A stretch of 29,115 bases of DNA from an uncultured Acidobacteriota bacterium (GTDB lineage Bacteria > Acidobacteriota > Thermoanaerobaculia > Gp7-AA8), in contig CAMPKJ010000031.1 in assembly GCA_946887105.1 (NCBI GenBank), positions 1 through 29,115 on the forward strand, written 5' to 3'. The notes below the pieces were generated by a model. The model did no database searches. It was given only the letters and a program-made list of their open reading frames with translations, and had not been told where the DNA came from. The translations under genes were made by a program, and so were the position numbers. Of this stretch, positions 7,489 to 16,583 are shown piece after piece; the stretch's first letter is position 1, and the number at the start of each line of letters is the position of its first letter.

Positions 7489-9087
7489 ATGCGCCCCGGT
7501 CCGTTCCTGCTCATCCTCCTGCTGACGTTCTCCGTTTCCGCCGCCGATTCCACTCCGTACTCCGTCGCGTCGCTGGTCCACGAACAGGACGCGGCGAAGT
7601 TGCGCAGTGCGCTGACCGAAGCCCTCGGCGCGCCTGCTCCGCTCGTGCGCGCCACCGCCGCGCGCGTGATCGCGGTGCGCGAGCTCTCCGACCTCCTCCC
7701 CCAGGTCCGCACGAATCTCGACGCCGAGGCAGATGCCACCGCTGCCCGCGAACAGATCCGCACCCTCGGGCTCCTCGGCAGCGAAGAAGACATCGCCGCC
7801 GCGGTGAAGGTCTCCGCGCGCTGGCCGGCGGGCATGGACGACGCGCTCGCGGTTGCGGTCGCGCGCCGCGGCGCCACGAATGCGCTTCCGATCTACAACG
7901 CCACGCTCAAAGAGACGCGGATGAACAACGCCGCGGAGTTCTTCCGCATCGCGCTGTGGGGACAGAGCAACATGATCCCCTTCACCGGCTCGCGCATGCT
8001 CGGCAGCAGCGACGAGGCCGGATGGCGCGGCCTGCTCTCCGCACTGGCCGACTCGCACGTGCCGATGAATCCGGGCGTGATGGCCACTTCGCTCGACGCG
8101 GAGCACGAAGGCATCCGGTCCGCATCGATCTGGTATCTCGTGCGCGGCTATGCACCCGATCCTTCGTCGCTGCATGCGCTCATCATCGAGAAACTGAAGA
8201 CCGCGCGCCCGGAGCTGTCGTCCGATCGCGAGGATTTCGGCCGCGAGCTCCTGCGCCGCATGCTCGGTGGAGATCGGGTCAACGATCCGCGCTGGCTGAA
8301 GTTCCTGGCCAGCGAAGAAGCGGATGCGCTGCTGGCAGGCGACACGGCGGCACTGCAATACCTGACCGACGACGAGTACGCGATCCGCTACAACCGCTGC
8401 GAAGTGCAGGTGGTGGAATGCGCGCTGCCGGCCAAACGCAGTGCGGTCACGATCCCGTCGCAGCCGGTCGCGCCGCCCGCATTCACACTTCCCGAGCTTC
8501 TTCCCGCGGGCCTCGCCGACGCCATCGTCAAGAGCGCAGTCTGCCGCGACTCGTGGCTCGGCGTCGCCAGCGCGACCGTCGACCACGCCGGACGCGTCAA
8601 GACACTCGACCTGAAGTCAGTGAAGGCATCCCCGTCCTGCAAGACCGCCATCGACACGCTGATTCGCATTTCCTTCGCGAACAACACGTCACTGCGCAGC
8701 GCGTTCTCTGGCCCGGTCCTGCTCGCGCACTCGCATCGCTCCACGCTCTGTCTCGATGAGAACCAACCGGCGTGGGGCTTCGACTCCACGTTTCGCGTCG
8801 GCGGCTCGGTGCAGCCGCCGAAGGTGAAGAAGCGTGTCGAACCGCAATTTCCGGACAGCGCAATCGAGGCGATGGGAGCCGGGCGTAACGTGTTCGTGCT
8901 CGTGGAGAGCGTGATCTCCAGCACTGGCTGCGTACGCAGTATGCGCATTCTCGAACAATCGCCGTTCCCGGCGATGAACGGCGCCGCGCTGATGGCTCTC
9001 TCGCAATGGACATTCACCCCGGGCGCGGTGGACGGCAAGCCGGTCGACGTGATCTTCAACATGCTGTTCAACTTCAAGACCCGATGA
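7489..9087 (+). CDS. Secreted protein with HEAT-like N-terminus and TonB C-terminal domain
   Basis: A 532-residue protein. Residues 1-19 form a signal peptide (MRPGPFLLILLLTFSVSAA). Residues about 25-290 are helical and HEAT-like (ALGAPAPLVRATAARVIAV and similar), without a recognised family. Residues about 441-530 are a TonB C-terminal fold (KRVEPQFPDSA, then GCVRSMRILEQSPF, ALSQWTFTPG and the final strand). Classical TonB has an N-terminal membrane anchor and a Pro-rich spacer; here there is a signal peptide and no long Pro-rich spacer. Energising an outer-membrane receptor is therefore unlikely, and the domain may serve protein contacts in the periplasm. Cysteines are frequent (8 or so after residue 300), consistent with disulfides. 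The start is 7 bases after the P450 stop. Function unknown. Confidence 0.82.
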   Translation: MRPGPFLLILLLTFSVSAADSTPYSVASLVHEQDAAKLRSALTEALGAPAPLVRATAARVIAVRELSDLLPQVRTNLDAEADATAAREQIRTLGLLGSEEDIAAAVKVSARWPAGMDDALAVAVARRGATNALPIYNATLKETRMNNAAEFFRIALWGQSNMIPFTGSRMLGSSDEAGWRGLLSALADSHVPMNPGVMATSLDAEHEGIRSASIWYLVRGYAPDPSSLHALIIEKLKTARPELSSDREDFGRELLRRMLGGDRVNDPRWLKFLASEEADALLAGDTAALQYLTDDEYAIRYNRCEVQVVECALPAKRSAVTIPSQPVAPPAFTLPELLPAGLADAIVKSAVCRDSWLGVASATVDHAGRVKTLDLKSVKASPSCKTAIDTLIRISFANNTSLRSAFSGPVLLAHSHRSTLCLDENQPAWGFDSTFRVGGSVQPPKVKKRVEPQFPDSAIEAMGAGRNVFVLVESVISSTGCVRSMRILEQSPFPAMNGAALMALSQWTFTPGAVDGKPVDVIFNMLFNFKTR

Positions 9088-9423
9088 GGCGTCTCCTCGC
9101 TCGTGCTGCAGCGCGTCGCGCAGATCTGCCGCACCGTGCTCGGCCCGCGGAACGTCGCCGGCCGCACCGGCGGCGAGGAGTTCCTGGCCATCCTGCCCGC
9201 GACGCCGGCCGCAATCGCACAAACGCTTGCCGAACGCCTGCGCGCCGCCGTCGAGTGTCTCCAGCTCGAGGAGATCGACCTGAACCTGCGCGTGACCATC
9301 AGCATCGGCGTCACCGAATCGCATGCAGGCGAATCGGTCTCGGATGTCACGCGGCGCGCGGACGAGCTCCTGTACCGCGCCAAGGAGGCAGGCCGGAATC
9401 GGGTGGAAGTCGCGGCGGCGTGA
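9088..9423 (+). pseudogene. Remnant of a diguanylate cyclase (second half of a GGDEF domain)
   Basis: Directly after the TonB-C stop codon (9085-9087), and in the same frame, the sequence reads into the second half of a GGDEF domain. It runs from VLQRVAQICRTVLG through GRTGGEEFLAILP, RVTISIGVTES and RRADELLYRAKEAGRNRV to TGA at 9421. The GGEEF signature is present. The first half, with the metal-binding Asp and substrate-binding Asn/Asp, is missing, and there is no sensor. The only start would be GTG 9103 or similar, without a Shine-Dalgarno sequence. A full cyclase needs about 160-170 residues; only about 112 remain. It is most simply a relic left by a deletion that joined it to the TonB-C gene. 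Expression as a short protein cannot be excluded. Confidence 0.75.
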
Positions 9424-9466
9424 GGCGACTTGCGGTTTTTCCGACCCTCCGCGACACTTCCGCCCC

Positions 9467-12010
9467 GTGATCCTTCGTGCCCTGGCCGTTCTCGCTCTCG
9501 CGCCGCTCGCTCTCGCCAACACGCCACCCGCGGCGCCGGTCCTTCTCGAACCGTCGATGGAACTGCAGACCGTCAATGGCGCGGACGTGCACATGGTCAC
9601 GGATCAATTCGTCGACGCGGACGGCGGCGAGCATTTCTGCACCGACTGGGAGATCCGGGAGGCGGGAGCCCTGATCTGGTCCGCGCCCTGCGTCGAGGGG
9701 TCGCTGAAGACGCACATCCACCTCGGCGATGGTGCGTTCGAGGGGACGCACGCCGGCGCAACGGAACTGCGCCCGCAAATGCGTCTCGCGCTGCGCGTCC
9801 GCTTTCGCGATGAAACGGATTGGAGCGATTGGACCGTGCGCTCGTTTCAGACCGGGAGTCCGACCCCGGTCGCGCCATTGCGCGTCGACGAGGTGCGGAA
9901 CGTCCGCTGGGTCCATACGCCCGGCGCCTCGATCGAGCTGCTGACCGTCGACGGCGAGTCACTTCCGCGTCCGATGCCCGTCATCGTGCGGTTGCGCATC
10001 GCCGCGGGTGAGACCGGATCGAGCTCGCCCGAGAGCGACTACGCGTTCGAGGACGGACACGGCAACCAGCACACCATCTATCTCCCCGCCATCACGCTGC
10101 CGCCGCACGGCGAAGCGCTCTACTGGATCTCCGCGAACGGCGGCACGCATCTCGCCGAAGCAGCCGAGCGCACGCCCAATTTCTCGCGCATCGCGCGCGG
10201 CGCGCCGGTGCCGTGGAGCGTCGAGCGCGGATTCCGCGCGGAGATCTTCGCCACGGGACTGGAGCTGCCCGTCGGTCTCGTGGCGGTGCCGAATCCCGGC
10301 GACGCGCCCGATAGTCCGTTCGCGTATGTCGCGGAGCTGTACGGAAACGTGAAGGTGCTGACGCGCAATGGTGAGGTGAGCACGTTCGCGACCGGTCTGC
10401 TCAACTTCGATCCGCGCGCACCGATCCCCGGAAACGGCGAACGCGGTCTGGGCGGAATCACCATCGATCCCGCGAACGGCGACCTGATCGTCACCGCCGT
10501 CTATCGCCACGAGAACAGCGCGCAATTCGCGTCGCCGCGCGTGCTGCGCCTGCAGAGCGACGACGGCGGGCGCACCGCCGCGCGGGTCACGCCGGTCATC
10601 GAGTTCCCGGGCGAGTCGACGACGCCGTCGCATCAGATCTCCAACGTCACCATCGGGCCGGACGGCAAGCTCTACGTGCACGTCGGCAGCAGCTTTTCGT
10701 GGATCGCGCAGGACCTGAACACCATCGACGGAAAGATCCTGCGCATCAACGGCGACGGCACCGCGCCGTCCGACAATCCGTTCTACGACGCCGGCAACGG
10801 CATCACCGCCACCGACTACATCTTCGCTCTCGGCTTCCGCAATCCGTTCGGGGGCGCGTGGCGTTTTGCCGATCAGTCGCTGTACGAAGTGGAGAACGGA
10901 CCGTCGATCGATCGCCTCGCCAAGGTCGTGCGCGGACGCAACTATCTGTGGGACGGCACCGATCCGAGCATGCGCAATTTCGCGACGTTCAACTGGCCGT
11001 GGCCGGTCGCGCCGATCCAGATCGCGTTCGTCGAGCCGGAACGCTTCGACGGCAGCGGCTTCCCGGCGTCGAAGCTCGGCTCCGCGTTCGTGACCGAATC
11101 GGGGGCGACGTGGGCCAGCGGACCGCAGGAGTACGGCAAGCGCATCAGCGAGCTCGTGCTCGGCTTCGACGAGTCGACCGTCAGCGGACCGTCGCCGTTC
11201 GCCGTGTACGACGGCAGCGGCAAAGCCACCGCGGCCGGCCTCCTCGCGGGTCCGGACGGTTTGTACTTCACCGACCTGTATCGCGACTACGGCTACGTCA
11301 GTCCCTTCGACGCCGGCGCGAACGTGATCCGCATCCGCTGGGTCGGTACCGCCGATTTCGACGCGCGCTTCCACAGCGCGTCGACGATCGCGCTCATCGA
11401 TCGCTCGAATGTTCCCGACGTCGAATCGATCACGTGGGACTTCGGCGACGGCACGACCAGCAGCAATGCGAATCCCGTGCATCGCTACGCGCAGTCCGGA
11501 ACATACATCGTGCGGCAGACCGTGACCGGCCCGCGCGGCACGGTCACGCATGCACAAAGAGTGTTCGCGGGCGGTGACGCGGATGCCGTTCACGCCGAGT
11601 ACTACGAAAGCGACGCGGCGCCCGAGCCCGCGGTAGTGCGCTCCGAGCGTGCGCTGAATTTCGACTGGAGCGAGGCCGGGCCTACGCCGCTCGTTCCCGC
11701 GGACGGCTTCGCCGCCGACTTCACGACGCGCATCGCGCCGCGCTTTTCCGAGACCTACACGTTCACCGTGCAATCACCCGATCGCGTGCGCCTCACACTG
11801 GACGGAAAACCGCTTCTCGACAACAGCTCCGGCCCATCGACCGCCTCGATCGCACTGATCGCCGGCCACACCTACGAGCTCGCCCTGCACTACGCGGAGA
11901 ACTCCGCCGCGCCGTCGCTGCGCGTGACGTGGGAGAGCGCGAGTCAGCGGCCGTTCGTCGTGCCGCAGACGGCGGGCACGCCGCGGCGCCGCGCGGTCAC
12001 GCCGCCCTAA
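9467..12010 (+). CDS. Secreted PQQ-type glucose/sorbosone dehydrogenase-like protein with PKD and PA14 domains
   Basis: 847 residues. GTG 9467 opens a signal peptide (MILRALAVLALAPLALA). Residues about 20-240 look like one or two beta-sandwich (Ig/FnIII-like) domains. About 249-626 is a six-bladed propeller of the soluble glucose/sorbosone dehydrogenase family: FATGLELPVGLVAVP, GERGLGGITIDP, YVHVGSSFSW, GKILRINGDG, FALGFRNPFGGAW and GLLAGPDGLYFTDLY. About 627-700 is a PKD domain (WDFGDGTTSSNANPVHRY). About 703-830 is PA14-like (HAEYYES, TYTFTVQSPDRVRLTLDGKPL). The family oxidises sugars with PQQ and calcium, but many members are uncharacterised. PKD and PA14 suggest binding to polysaccharide or surface material. 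It lies 5 bases before the LuxR-type regulator, probably co-transcribed. The whole is predicted extracytoplasmic. Confidence 0.87.
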   Translation: MILRALAVLALAPLALANTPPAAPVLLEPSMELQTVNGADVHMVTDQFVDADGGEHFCTDWEIREAGALIWSAPCVEGSLKTHIHLGDGAFEGTHAGATELRPQMRLALRVRFRDETDWSDWTVRSFQTGSPTPVAPLRVDEVRNVRWVHTPGASIELLTVDGESLPRPMPVIVRLRIAAGETGSSSPESDYAFEDGHGNQHTIYLPAITLPPHGEALYWISANGGTHLAEAAERTPNFSRIARGAPVPWSVERGFRAEIFATGLELPVGLVAVPNPGDAPDSPFAYVAELYGNVKVLTRNGEVSTFATGLLNFDPRAPIPGNGERGLGGITIDPANGDLIVTAVYRHENSAQFASPRVLRLQSDDGGRTAARVTPVIEFPGESTTPSHQISNVTIGPDGKLYVHVGSSFSWIAQDLNTIDGKILRINGDGTAPSDNPFYDAGNGITATDYIFALGFRNPFGGAWRFADQSLYEVENGPSIDRLAKVVRGRNYLWDGTDPSMRNFATFNWPWPVAPIQIAFVEPERFDGSGFPASKLGSAFVTESGATWASGPQEYGKRISELVLGFDESTVSGPSPFAVYDGSGKATAAGLLAGPDGLYFTDLYRDYGYVSPFDAGANVIRIRWVGTADFDARFHSASTIALIDRSNVPDVESITWDFGDGTTSSNANPVHRYAQSGTYIVRQTVTGPRGTVTHAQRVFAGGDADAVHAEYYESDAAPEPAVVRSERALNFDWSEAGPTPLVPADGFAADFTTRIAPRFSETYTFTVQSPDRVRLTLDGKPLLDNSSGPSTASIALIAGHTYELALHYAENSAAPSLRVTWESASQRPFVVPQTAGTPRRRAVTPP

Positions 12011-12015
12011 TCGCC

Positions 12016-14565
12016 ATGTTCATCGAGCGCGATCGCTTTCTCACGGAGCTCCTCGGCGCGGCCCGGAGCGCGCGGGAAGGACGCGGTCTGACCATCGCGC
12101 TCGCCGGTGAAGCCGGCATCGGCAAGACCACGCTGGTCAGCCATCTCGCGGAGACTGCGCGCGCGGAAGGGATGCGCGTGTTGTGGTCCGGCTGCGAAGC
12201 GCTCTTCACGCCGCGTCCACTCGGCCCGCTGTACGACATCGCCGATGCGCTCGGCCCCGGCGTCAACGCATTGCTCGGTGCGGACGGTCAACGCGAGCGG
12301 CTCTTCCCGGCGGTGCTCGCGGCGGCGGGCGAAATGCCCACGCTGCTGGTCGTGGAAGACGTGCACTGGGCCGATCACGCCACGATCGATCTGCTGAAGT
12401 ACCTGGTGCGGCGGATTGCACGCGCGCCGCTGCTGCTGGTGGTGACGTATCGCGATGACGAGGTGGCGGCGGACGATCCGCTGATCTCGCTTCTGGGCGT
12501 GTCGACGCAGGCCCGGCGCATCGCTCTGCCGCGTCTCTCCGCGAGCGGCGTGACCGCGCTCGCGGCCAGCACCGGGCGCGACGCGCGCGCCATCTACGAG
12601 CTCACCGGCGGCAATCCGTTCTATGTCGCGGAGCTGCTGGCCGCGGACGGCGAAGGCGTGCCGCCATCCGTGCGCGACGCGGTGCTCGCGCGCGCGGCGA
12701 AGCTCTCCCCGTCCGCGCGTGCGATCGTCGAGCTCGCGTCGACCGTTCCCGGAAAAGCGGAGCGATGGCTGATCGAAGCGGCGTCGCCGGACATCGAAGA
12801 CGCATCGATGATCGAGGCCACCAGCTCGGGGATCCTGTCGCTGCAGCACGACGCGCTCGTGTTCCGTCACGAGCTCGGACGCCGCGCCATCGAGGACTCG
12901 CTGCATTCCGTGCGGCGGCAGTCGCTCCACGCCACCGTGCTGGACGTGCTGCGCCGCCGCGGCGGCATTTCGCCGGCCAGGCTCGCGCATCATGCGGCGG
13001 AGGCACGCGATGCCGAGGCCATTCGCACGCTCGCGCCGCTGGCGGCGGAAGAAGCGATTCGCGCCGATGCCCATCGCGAGGCCGCGGCGCATTACCGCCG
13101 GCTGCTCGCGCTCGCCGATGCCTTCGACGATCGCGATCGCGCGCAACTACTCGAGTCGCTGTCGTACGAGTGCTACCTCACGCAGCAGGAGGAAGAAGCG
13201 CTCGCACACCGCGCGGCCGCGCTCGCGATCTGGCGCCGGCTCGGCGACCGGCTGCGCGAAGGCGACACGCTGCGCTGGATCTCGCGGCTGCAATGGTTCG
13301 CGGGACGCAGTGCCGAGGCGCGTGAAGCCGCGCACGCGGCAATCGACGTGCTGGAACCGTTGCCGCCGGGACCGGAACTGGCGATGGCCTGGAGCAACCG
13401 CGCGCAGTTGCACATGCTCGCGCAGGAGATCGACGACGCGATGGCGTGGGGCACGCGCGCGATCGAGCTCGCGCAACGCCTCGGCGATCCGGGCATCCTC
13501 TCGCACGCGCTGAACAACGTCGGCACCGCCGAAGCGCTGGCCGGCCGTGCGGAAGGCGCGGCCAGCCTCGACGAAAGCCTGCGCATCGCCTTGCAGTACG
13601 GCTTTCAGGAGCACGCGGCGCGCGCGTACACGAACATCGGCAGCGGTGCGGTGCGCGCCGGCGACTTCGCGCGCGCGGAGCAGGCGCTCGATGAAGGCAT
13701 CGCGTACAGCACCGATCGCGATCTCGATGCCTGGCGGATGTACATGCTGGCCTGGCGTGCGCGATTGCGGCTCGAGCGCGGGCAGTGGACCGTGGCCGCC
13801 GACGATGCGCACAGCGTGCTCGCCTTCCGCGGCGGTCCCGCCGTCAGCCGCATCCCGGCGCTGGCCGTCCTCGGCACGATCCGCATCCGCCGCGGCGATC
13901 CGGGCGGCATGGAGCTGCTCGAAGAAGCGCGGCAACTGGCCATGCGCACGCGCGAGATCCAGCGCATCGCGCCGGTCACCGTCGCGCGTGCCGAGGCGGC
14001 GTGGCTGCGCGGCGATGCCGCGGCGATGATCGATGAGACGCGAGCCGTGTTCGCGATGGCCGAAGCGGACGAGCCGTGGGCGCGTGGCGCGCTGGCGCTC
14101 GCGTTATGGCGTGCCGGAGCACTTGATGGCGTTCCCGAACGCATCGCGAGCCCATGCGCGTTGGAGATTTCCGGCGACCCTCGCGGCGCCGCGGAAGCGT
14201 GGGAACGCGCCGGACGTCCGTGGGAAGCCGCGGCCGCGCTCTCGGTCAGCAACAATCCCGAAGATCTCCGGCGCGCTCTGACGTTGCTCGCTCCCCTCGG
14301 CGATCGGGCGCTGTCGGCGAAGCTGGCCGCGCGGTTACCGCAGGCGCGCGGTCCGCGTGCCTCGACGCGCGGCAACCCGCACGGCCTGACCGCGCGCGAA
14401 GTCGAGATCGTCTCGCTGCTCGCGGACGGACTGCGCAACGCCGACATCGCCGCGCGCCTGTTTCTCTCGCCGAAGACCGTCGACCATCACGTCTCGGCCA
14501 TCCTGGCCAAGCTCGGCGCGCGCACGCGCGGCGAAGCCGCCGCGAAATTCAGGGAATCAAAATAG
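12016..14565 (+). CDS. LuxR-family transcriptional regulator with N-terminal ATPase (LAL type)
   Basis: 849 residues, the typical size of large ATP-binding LuxR regulators. Walker A is GEAGIGKTT (31-39) and Walker B LLVVEDVHWAD (about 110-120). An AAA/STAND ATPase with winged-helix part is followed by a long TPR-like helical region (about 360-760). The C-terminus is a LuxR helix-turn-helix (GLTAREVEIVSLLADGL ... SPKTVDHHVSAILAKL, about 790-845). Such proteins sense a ligand through the helical repeats, oligomerise with ATP and activate transcription. ATG 12016 follows the dehydrogenase stop by 5 bases; an upstream in-frame start would overlap the dehydrogenase gene. The DUF4242 gene lies 68 bases downstream and is a likely partner or target. 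The inducer is unknown. Confidence 0.92.
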   Translation: MFIERDRFLTELLGAARSAREGRGLTIALAGEAGIGKTTLVSHLAETARAEGMRVLWSGCEALFTPRPLGPLYDIADALGPGVNALLGADGQRERLFPAVLAAAGEMPTLLVVEDVHWADHATIDLLKYLVRRIARAPLLLVVTYRDDEVAADDPLISLLGVSTQARRIALPRLSASGVTALAASTGRDARAIYELTGGNPFYVAELLAADGEGVPPSVRDAVLARAAKLSPSARAIVELASTVPGKAERWLIEAASPDIEDASMIEATSSGILSLQHDALVFRHELGRRAIEDSLHSVRRQSLHATVLDVLRRRGGISPARLAHHAAEARDAEAIRTLAPLAAEEAIRADAHREAAAHYRRLLALADAFDDRDRAQLLESLSYECYLTQQEEEALAHRAAALAIWRRLGDRLREGDTLRWISRLQWFAGRSAEAREAAHAAIDVLEPLPPGPELAMAWSNRAQLHMLAQEIDDAMAWGTRAIELAQRLGDPGILSHALNNVGTAEALAGRAEGAASLDESLRIALQYGFQEHAARAYTNIGSGAVRAGDFARAEQALDEGIAYSTDRDLDAWRMYMLAWRARLRLERGQWTVAADDAHSVLAFRGGPAVSRIPALAVLGTIRIRRGDPGGMELLEEARQLAMRTREIQRIAPVTVARAEAAWLRGDAAAMIDETRAVFAMAEADEPWARGALALALWRAGALDGVPERIASPCALEISGDPRGAAEAWERAGRPWEAAAALSVSNNPEDLRRALTLLAPLGDRALSAKLAARLPQARGPRASTRGNPHGLTAREVEIVSLLADGLRNADIAARLFLSPKTVDHHVSAILAKLGARTRGEAAAKFRESK

Positions 14566-14633
14566 GGAGTCCTCCCGATGTGTCCCGCCTCGCCGCGCTC
14601 TATGTTGGCGTCATCACGATGAAGGAGACACCA

Positions 14634-14906
14634 ATGCCGAGATACATGGTGGAACGCACATTTGCCGATGGACTGCACATCCCGATCACCGAACAGGGCG
14701 CGGCCGCCTGCGCCAACGTCGTCGGAGTCAACGCCGAGTCGGGCGTGAACTGGGTGCACTCGTACGTCAGCGAGGACAAGCAGAAGACGTTCTGCATCTA
14801 CGACGCGCCGAATCCCGAGGCCATCCGGCGCACGGCAGACCAGAACGGTCTGCCGATCAACCAGATCACGGAAGTGCGCGTGCTCGATCCGTTCTTCTAC
14901 CGCTGA
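14634..14906 (+). CDS. DUF4242 (SCO4226-type) small protein
   Basis: 90 residues, ferredoxin-like alpha/beta, recognised by MPRYMVERTF, the central VNWVHSYVSEDKQKTFCIYDAP and the ending AIRRTADQNGLPINQITEV. The family includes a Streptomyces protein described as nickel-binding; the cellular role is unclear. No signal peptide, so cytosolic. I chose ATG 14634 because AAGGAG lies 6 bases upstream (14622-14627). An in-frame ATG at 14619 would place that ribosome site inside the gene. It follows the LAL regulator by 68 bases. Its stop lies only 8 bases from the end of the convergent GH64-like gene, with no obvious terminator between them. Confidence 0.88.
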   Translation: MPRYMVERTFADGLHIPITEQGAAACANVVGVNAESGVNWVHSYVSEDKQKTFCIYDAPNPEAIRRTADQNGLPINQITEVRVLDPFFYR

Positions 14907-14914
14907 GGAATCCG

Positions 14915-16486
14915 CTAAAGAGTTCCTCCCGGCAACTGGATGGTCAGCGTCGTCCCGGTGCCGCTCGGGAGAAATCCCGCCAGCATCGGGCACGACGAGC
15001 CGGCGATCAGGTTGATGGTGTAGTTCTGATTGCCGTTGCCGGTGTTGTAGATCAGCGTGAACGATGACGCGAGGCCGCTGACCTGCGTCGACGACTGCGA
15101 AGGCAACGGCGTTCCGTTCACGGAGCCTTGCGCGCCATCGCCGGTGATGAACGTGACGGTGTAGGTCTCGCTGTTCGTGAGGACGGGCAGCGAAGTGCCG
15201 GTCATGTCATTGATGGCGATCGTGGCAACGCTGCTGGTGTCCGCGGACGAGAGCGTGCTGCTCTGCCCCGCCTCGTCGTCGAATGCGAACGCGTAGATCG
15301 CGTCGCCGGTGCTGTGCAGCGCGGCGGAGTAGAGGTTGTACCAGGGCCCGGGATTGGAGCCGCCGCTTTGCATGTCGGTCGGGAGCTGCGGGCTGTTCTG
15401 GTAGTACGGCGGAAGCTGCGACGGAACGAACGGCGACATCAGAATCGGCGCGGGCGTCGATGGCGGCAGCGGCAGGATGCCGGTGTTCATCGCGGCGTCG
15501 AGCGCCGTCACGATCACACCCTGCGCGGTGCTGTCCTGCGGCGTCCAGGGATCGGTGGTGGTCGGACCGTTGCAGCCCAGCACATCGTTCGACGTCGGCA
15601 GCGGCAATGTGACCGTGGTCGTCGGCGCGGCATTGGTGAACACGAAATTGCCGTTGCTGACCTGACCGGTGAAGAGCGAGTTGGCCGCGGTGATGTTCAA
15701 TCCTGACACGCCGATGAGCTGACTGCAGTCGATGGCAAGCTGGTTGTTCTCGTAGAACGACCACACCGCGGCGATGTACGGATCGAAGTAGTCGTCCGGA
15801 AAATTCGCTGAGGCGTTCGAACTGCCGATGGCCTCGTCCGGCGCCATCACGCGCAGCGGCGCGCTGCCGCCGAGAGAGGACGGCGCATTCAGCGCCAACA
15901 GGTTCCATGGACTGGCAGCCAGTGCATTCGCAAGTGTCGAAAGCAGGCTCGCGCGCGACTGCGTGAGTCCGGCGGTCAGTCCGTTCATCGACAGCGTGAA
16001 CGGGATGCCGAAGAAATCGACCGCGGTCGTGTCGATCCAGACGCCGCCGGCGATGTTCAGCGACGGGTCGGGCGGCACGAGATTGAACTCGAACTTGTCG
16101 TAGATCACGTAGTAATTCGGATCGAGCGGATTGAAGCCGTTCGGATCGCTGATGGTGGTCGCGCTGCCGACGTTCACGTTCAGGCAGAGCGGCTGACCGA
16201 TGGAGACGTACACGCGTCCTGTACACGCCGGGAGGTACATCACGTAGGCGTTGCCCGCACTGTTCTTCGGGAAGGACGTGAGCGGCTGCGCGTACGCCGA
16301 CGAGAGCGTCGTGGCGTCCGGCGTGACCAGCGTGCCGTTGCCCGAGGAGTCGAACTGGACGTACGACTGATCGGCGGCACTGGTGCCGGTGTCAGGCAGC
16401 CACGCCTTGCCGAAGGCGAGCACGTAAACCTGCGAGTCGCTGAAAACGTTCGAGTTGTTGGCGATCTGGACCTGGAATGCGGCCAT
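14915..16486 (-). CDS. GH64/thaumatin-like superfamily protein, possible beta-1,3-glucanase
   Basis: 523 residues, rich in Asn, Thr, Ser and Pro. The N-terminal half resembles GH64/thaumatin-like proteins: an opening beta strand with NNS and VYVLAFGKAW, then YDKFEFNL and WIDTTAVDFFGIPFTL. E133 and D157 (or D152) fall where the two catalytic acids of GH64 laminaripentaose-producing beta-1,3-glucanases are expected; this alignment is by eye. GH64 enzymes cleave beta-1,3-glucans of fungal walls. The C-terminal part (about 400-523) is beta-rich and Gly/Ser/Thr-rich and may be an extra sandwich domain. Unlike secreted glucanases it has no signal peptide; AAGGAGA lies 5-6 bases before ATG 16486, so the start looks right. 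It is divergent from the neighbouring secreted protein gene. Substrate and location are uncertain. Confidence 0.75.
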   Translation of the reverse strand: MAAFQVQIANNSNVFSDSQVYVLAFGKAWLPDTGTSAADQSYVQFDSSGNGTLVTPDATTLSSAYAQPLTSFPKNSAGNAYVMYLPACTGRVYVSIGQPLCLNVNVGSATTISDPNGFNPLDPNYYVIYDKFEFNLVPPDPSLNIAGGVWIDTTAVDFFGIPFTLSMNGLTAGLTQSRASLLSTLANALAASPWNLLALNAPSSLGGSAPLRVMAPDEAIGSSNASANFPDDYFDPYIAAVWSFYENNQLAIDCSQLIGVSGLNITAANSLFTGQVSNGNFVFTNAAPTTTVTLPLPTSNDVLGCNGPTTTDPWTPQDSTAQGVIVTALDAAMNTGILPLPPSTPAPILMSPFVPSQLPPYYQNSPQLPTDMQSGGSNPGPWYNLYSAALHSTGDAIYAFAFDDEAGQSSTLSSADTSSVATIAINDMTGTSLPVLTNSETYTVTFITGDGAQGSVNGTPLPSQSSTQVSGLASSFTLIYNTGNGNQNYTINLIAGSSCPMLAGFLPSGTGTTLTIQLPGGTL

Positions 16487-16583
16487 GAAATCTCCTTCTT
16501 CGACTGAACTCTGGACCGCGCGTAGTGTTGCACAGGAATCGTGCGGATGAGGTGGTTCGCGCGGCGTTTACGCGATCTCAGGC
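16487..16583. other. Short divergent intergenic region
   Basis: 97 bases between the GH64-like gene (minus) and the secreted protein gene (plus). It contains a clear AAGGAG ribosome site for the minus-strand gene near 16492-16499. I see no convincing -35/-10 pair, palindrome or repeat. Confidence 0.5.

Noticed and set aside
4689..7877. Open frame of over 1000 codons on the minus strand across the peptidase and P450 genes
   Set aside because: Low-complexity Arg/Ala-rich translation with no domain; it lies opposite two well-supported genes.
9959..11773. 604-codon minus-strand frame opposite the PQQ-type dehydrogenase gene
   Set aside because: No motif and antisense-type composition; the plus strand holds a convincing multi-domain protein.
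14907..14914. Bidirectional terminator between the convergent DUF4242 and GH64-like genes
   Set aside because: Only 8 bases separate the stops, and I found no stem with a T-run on either side.
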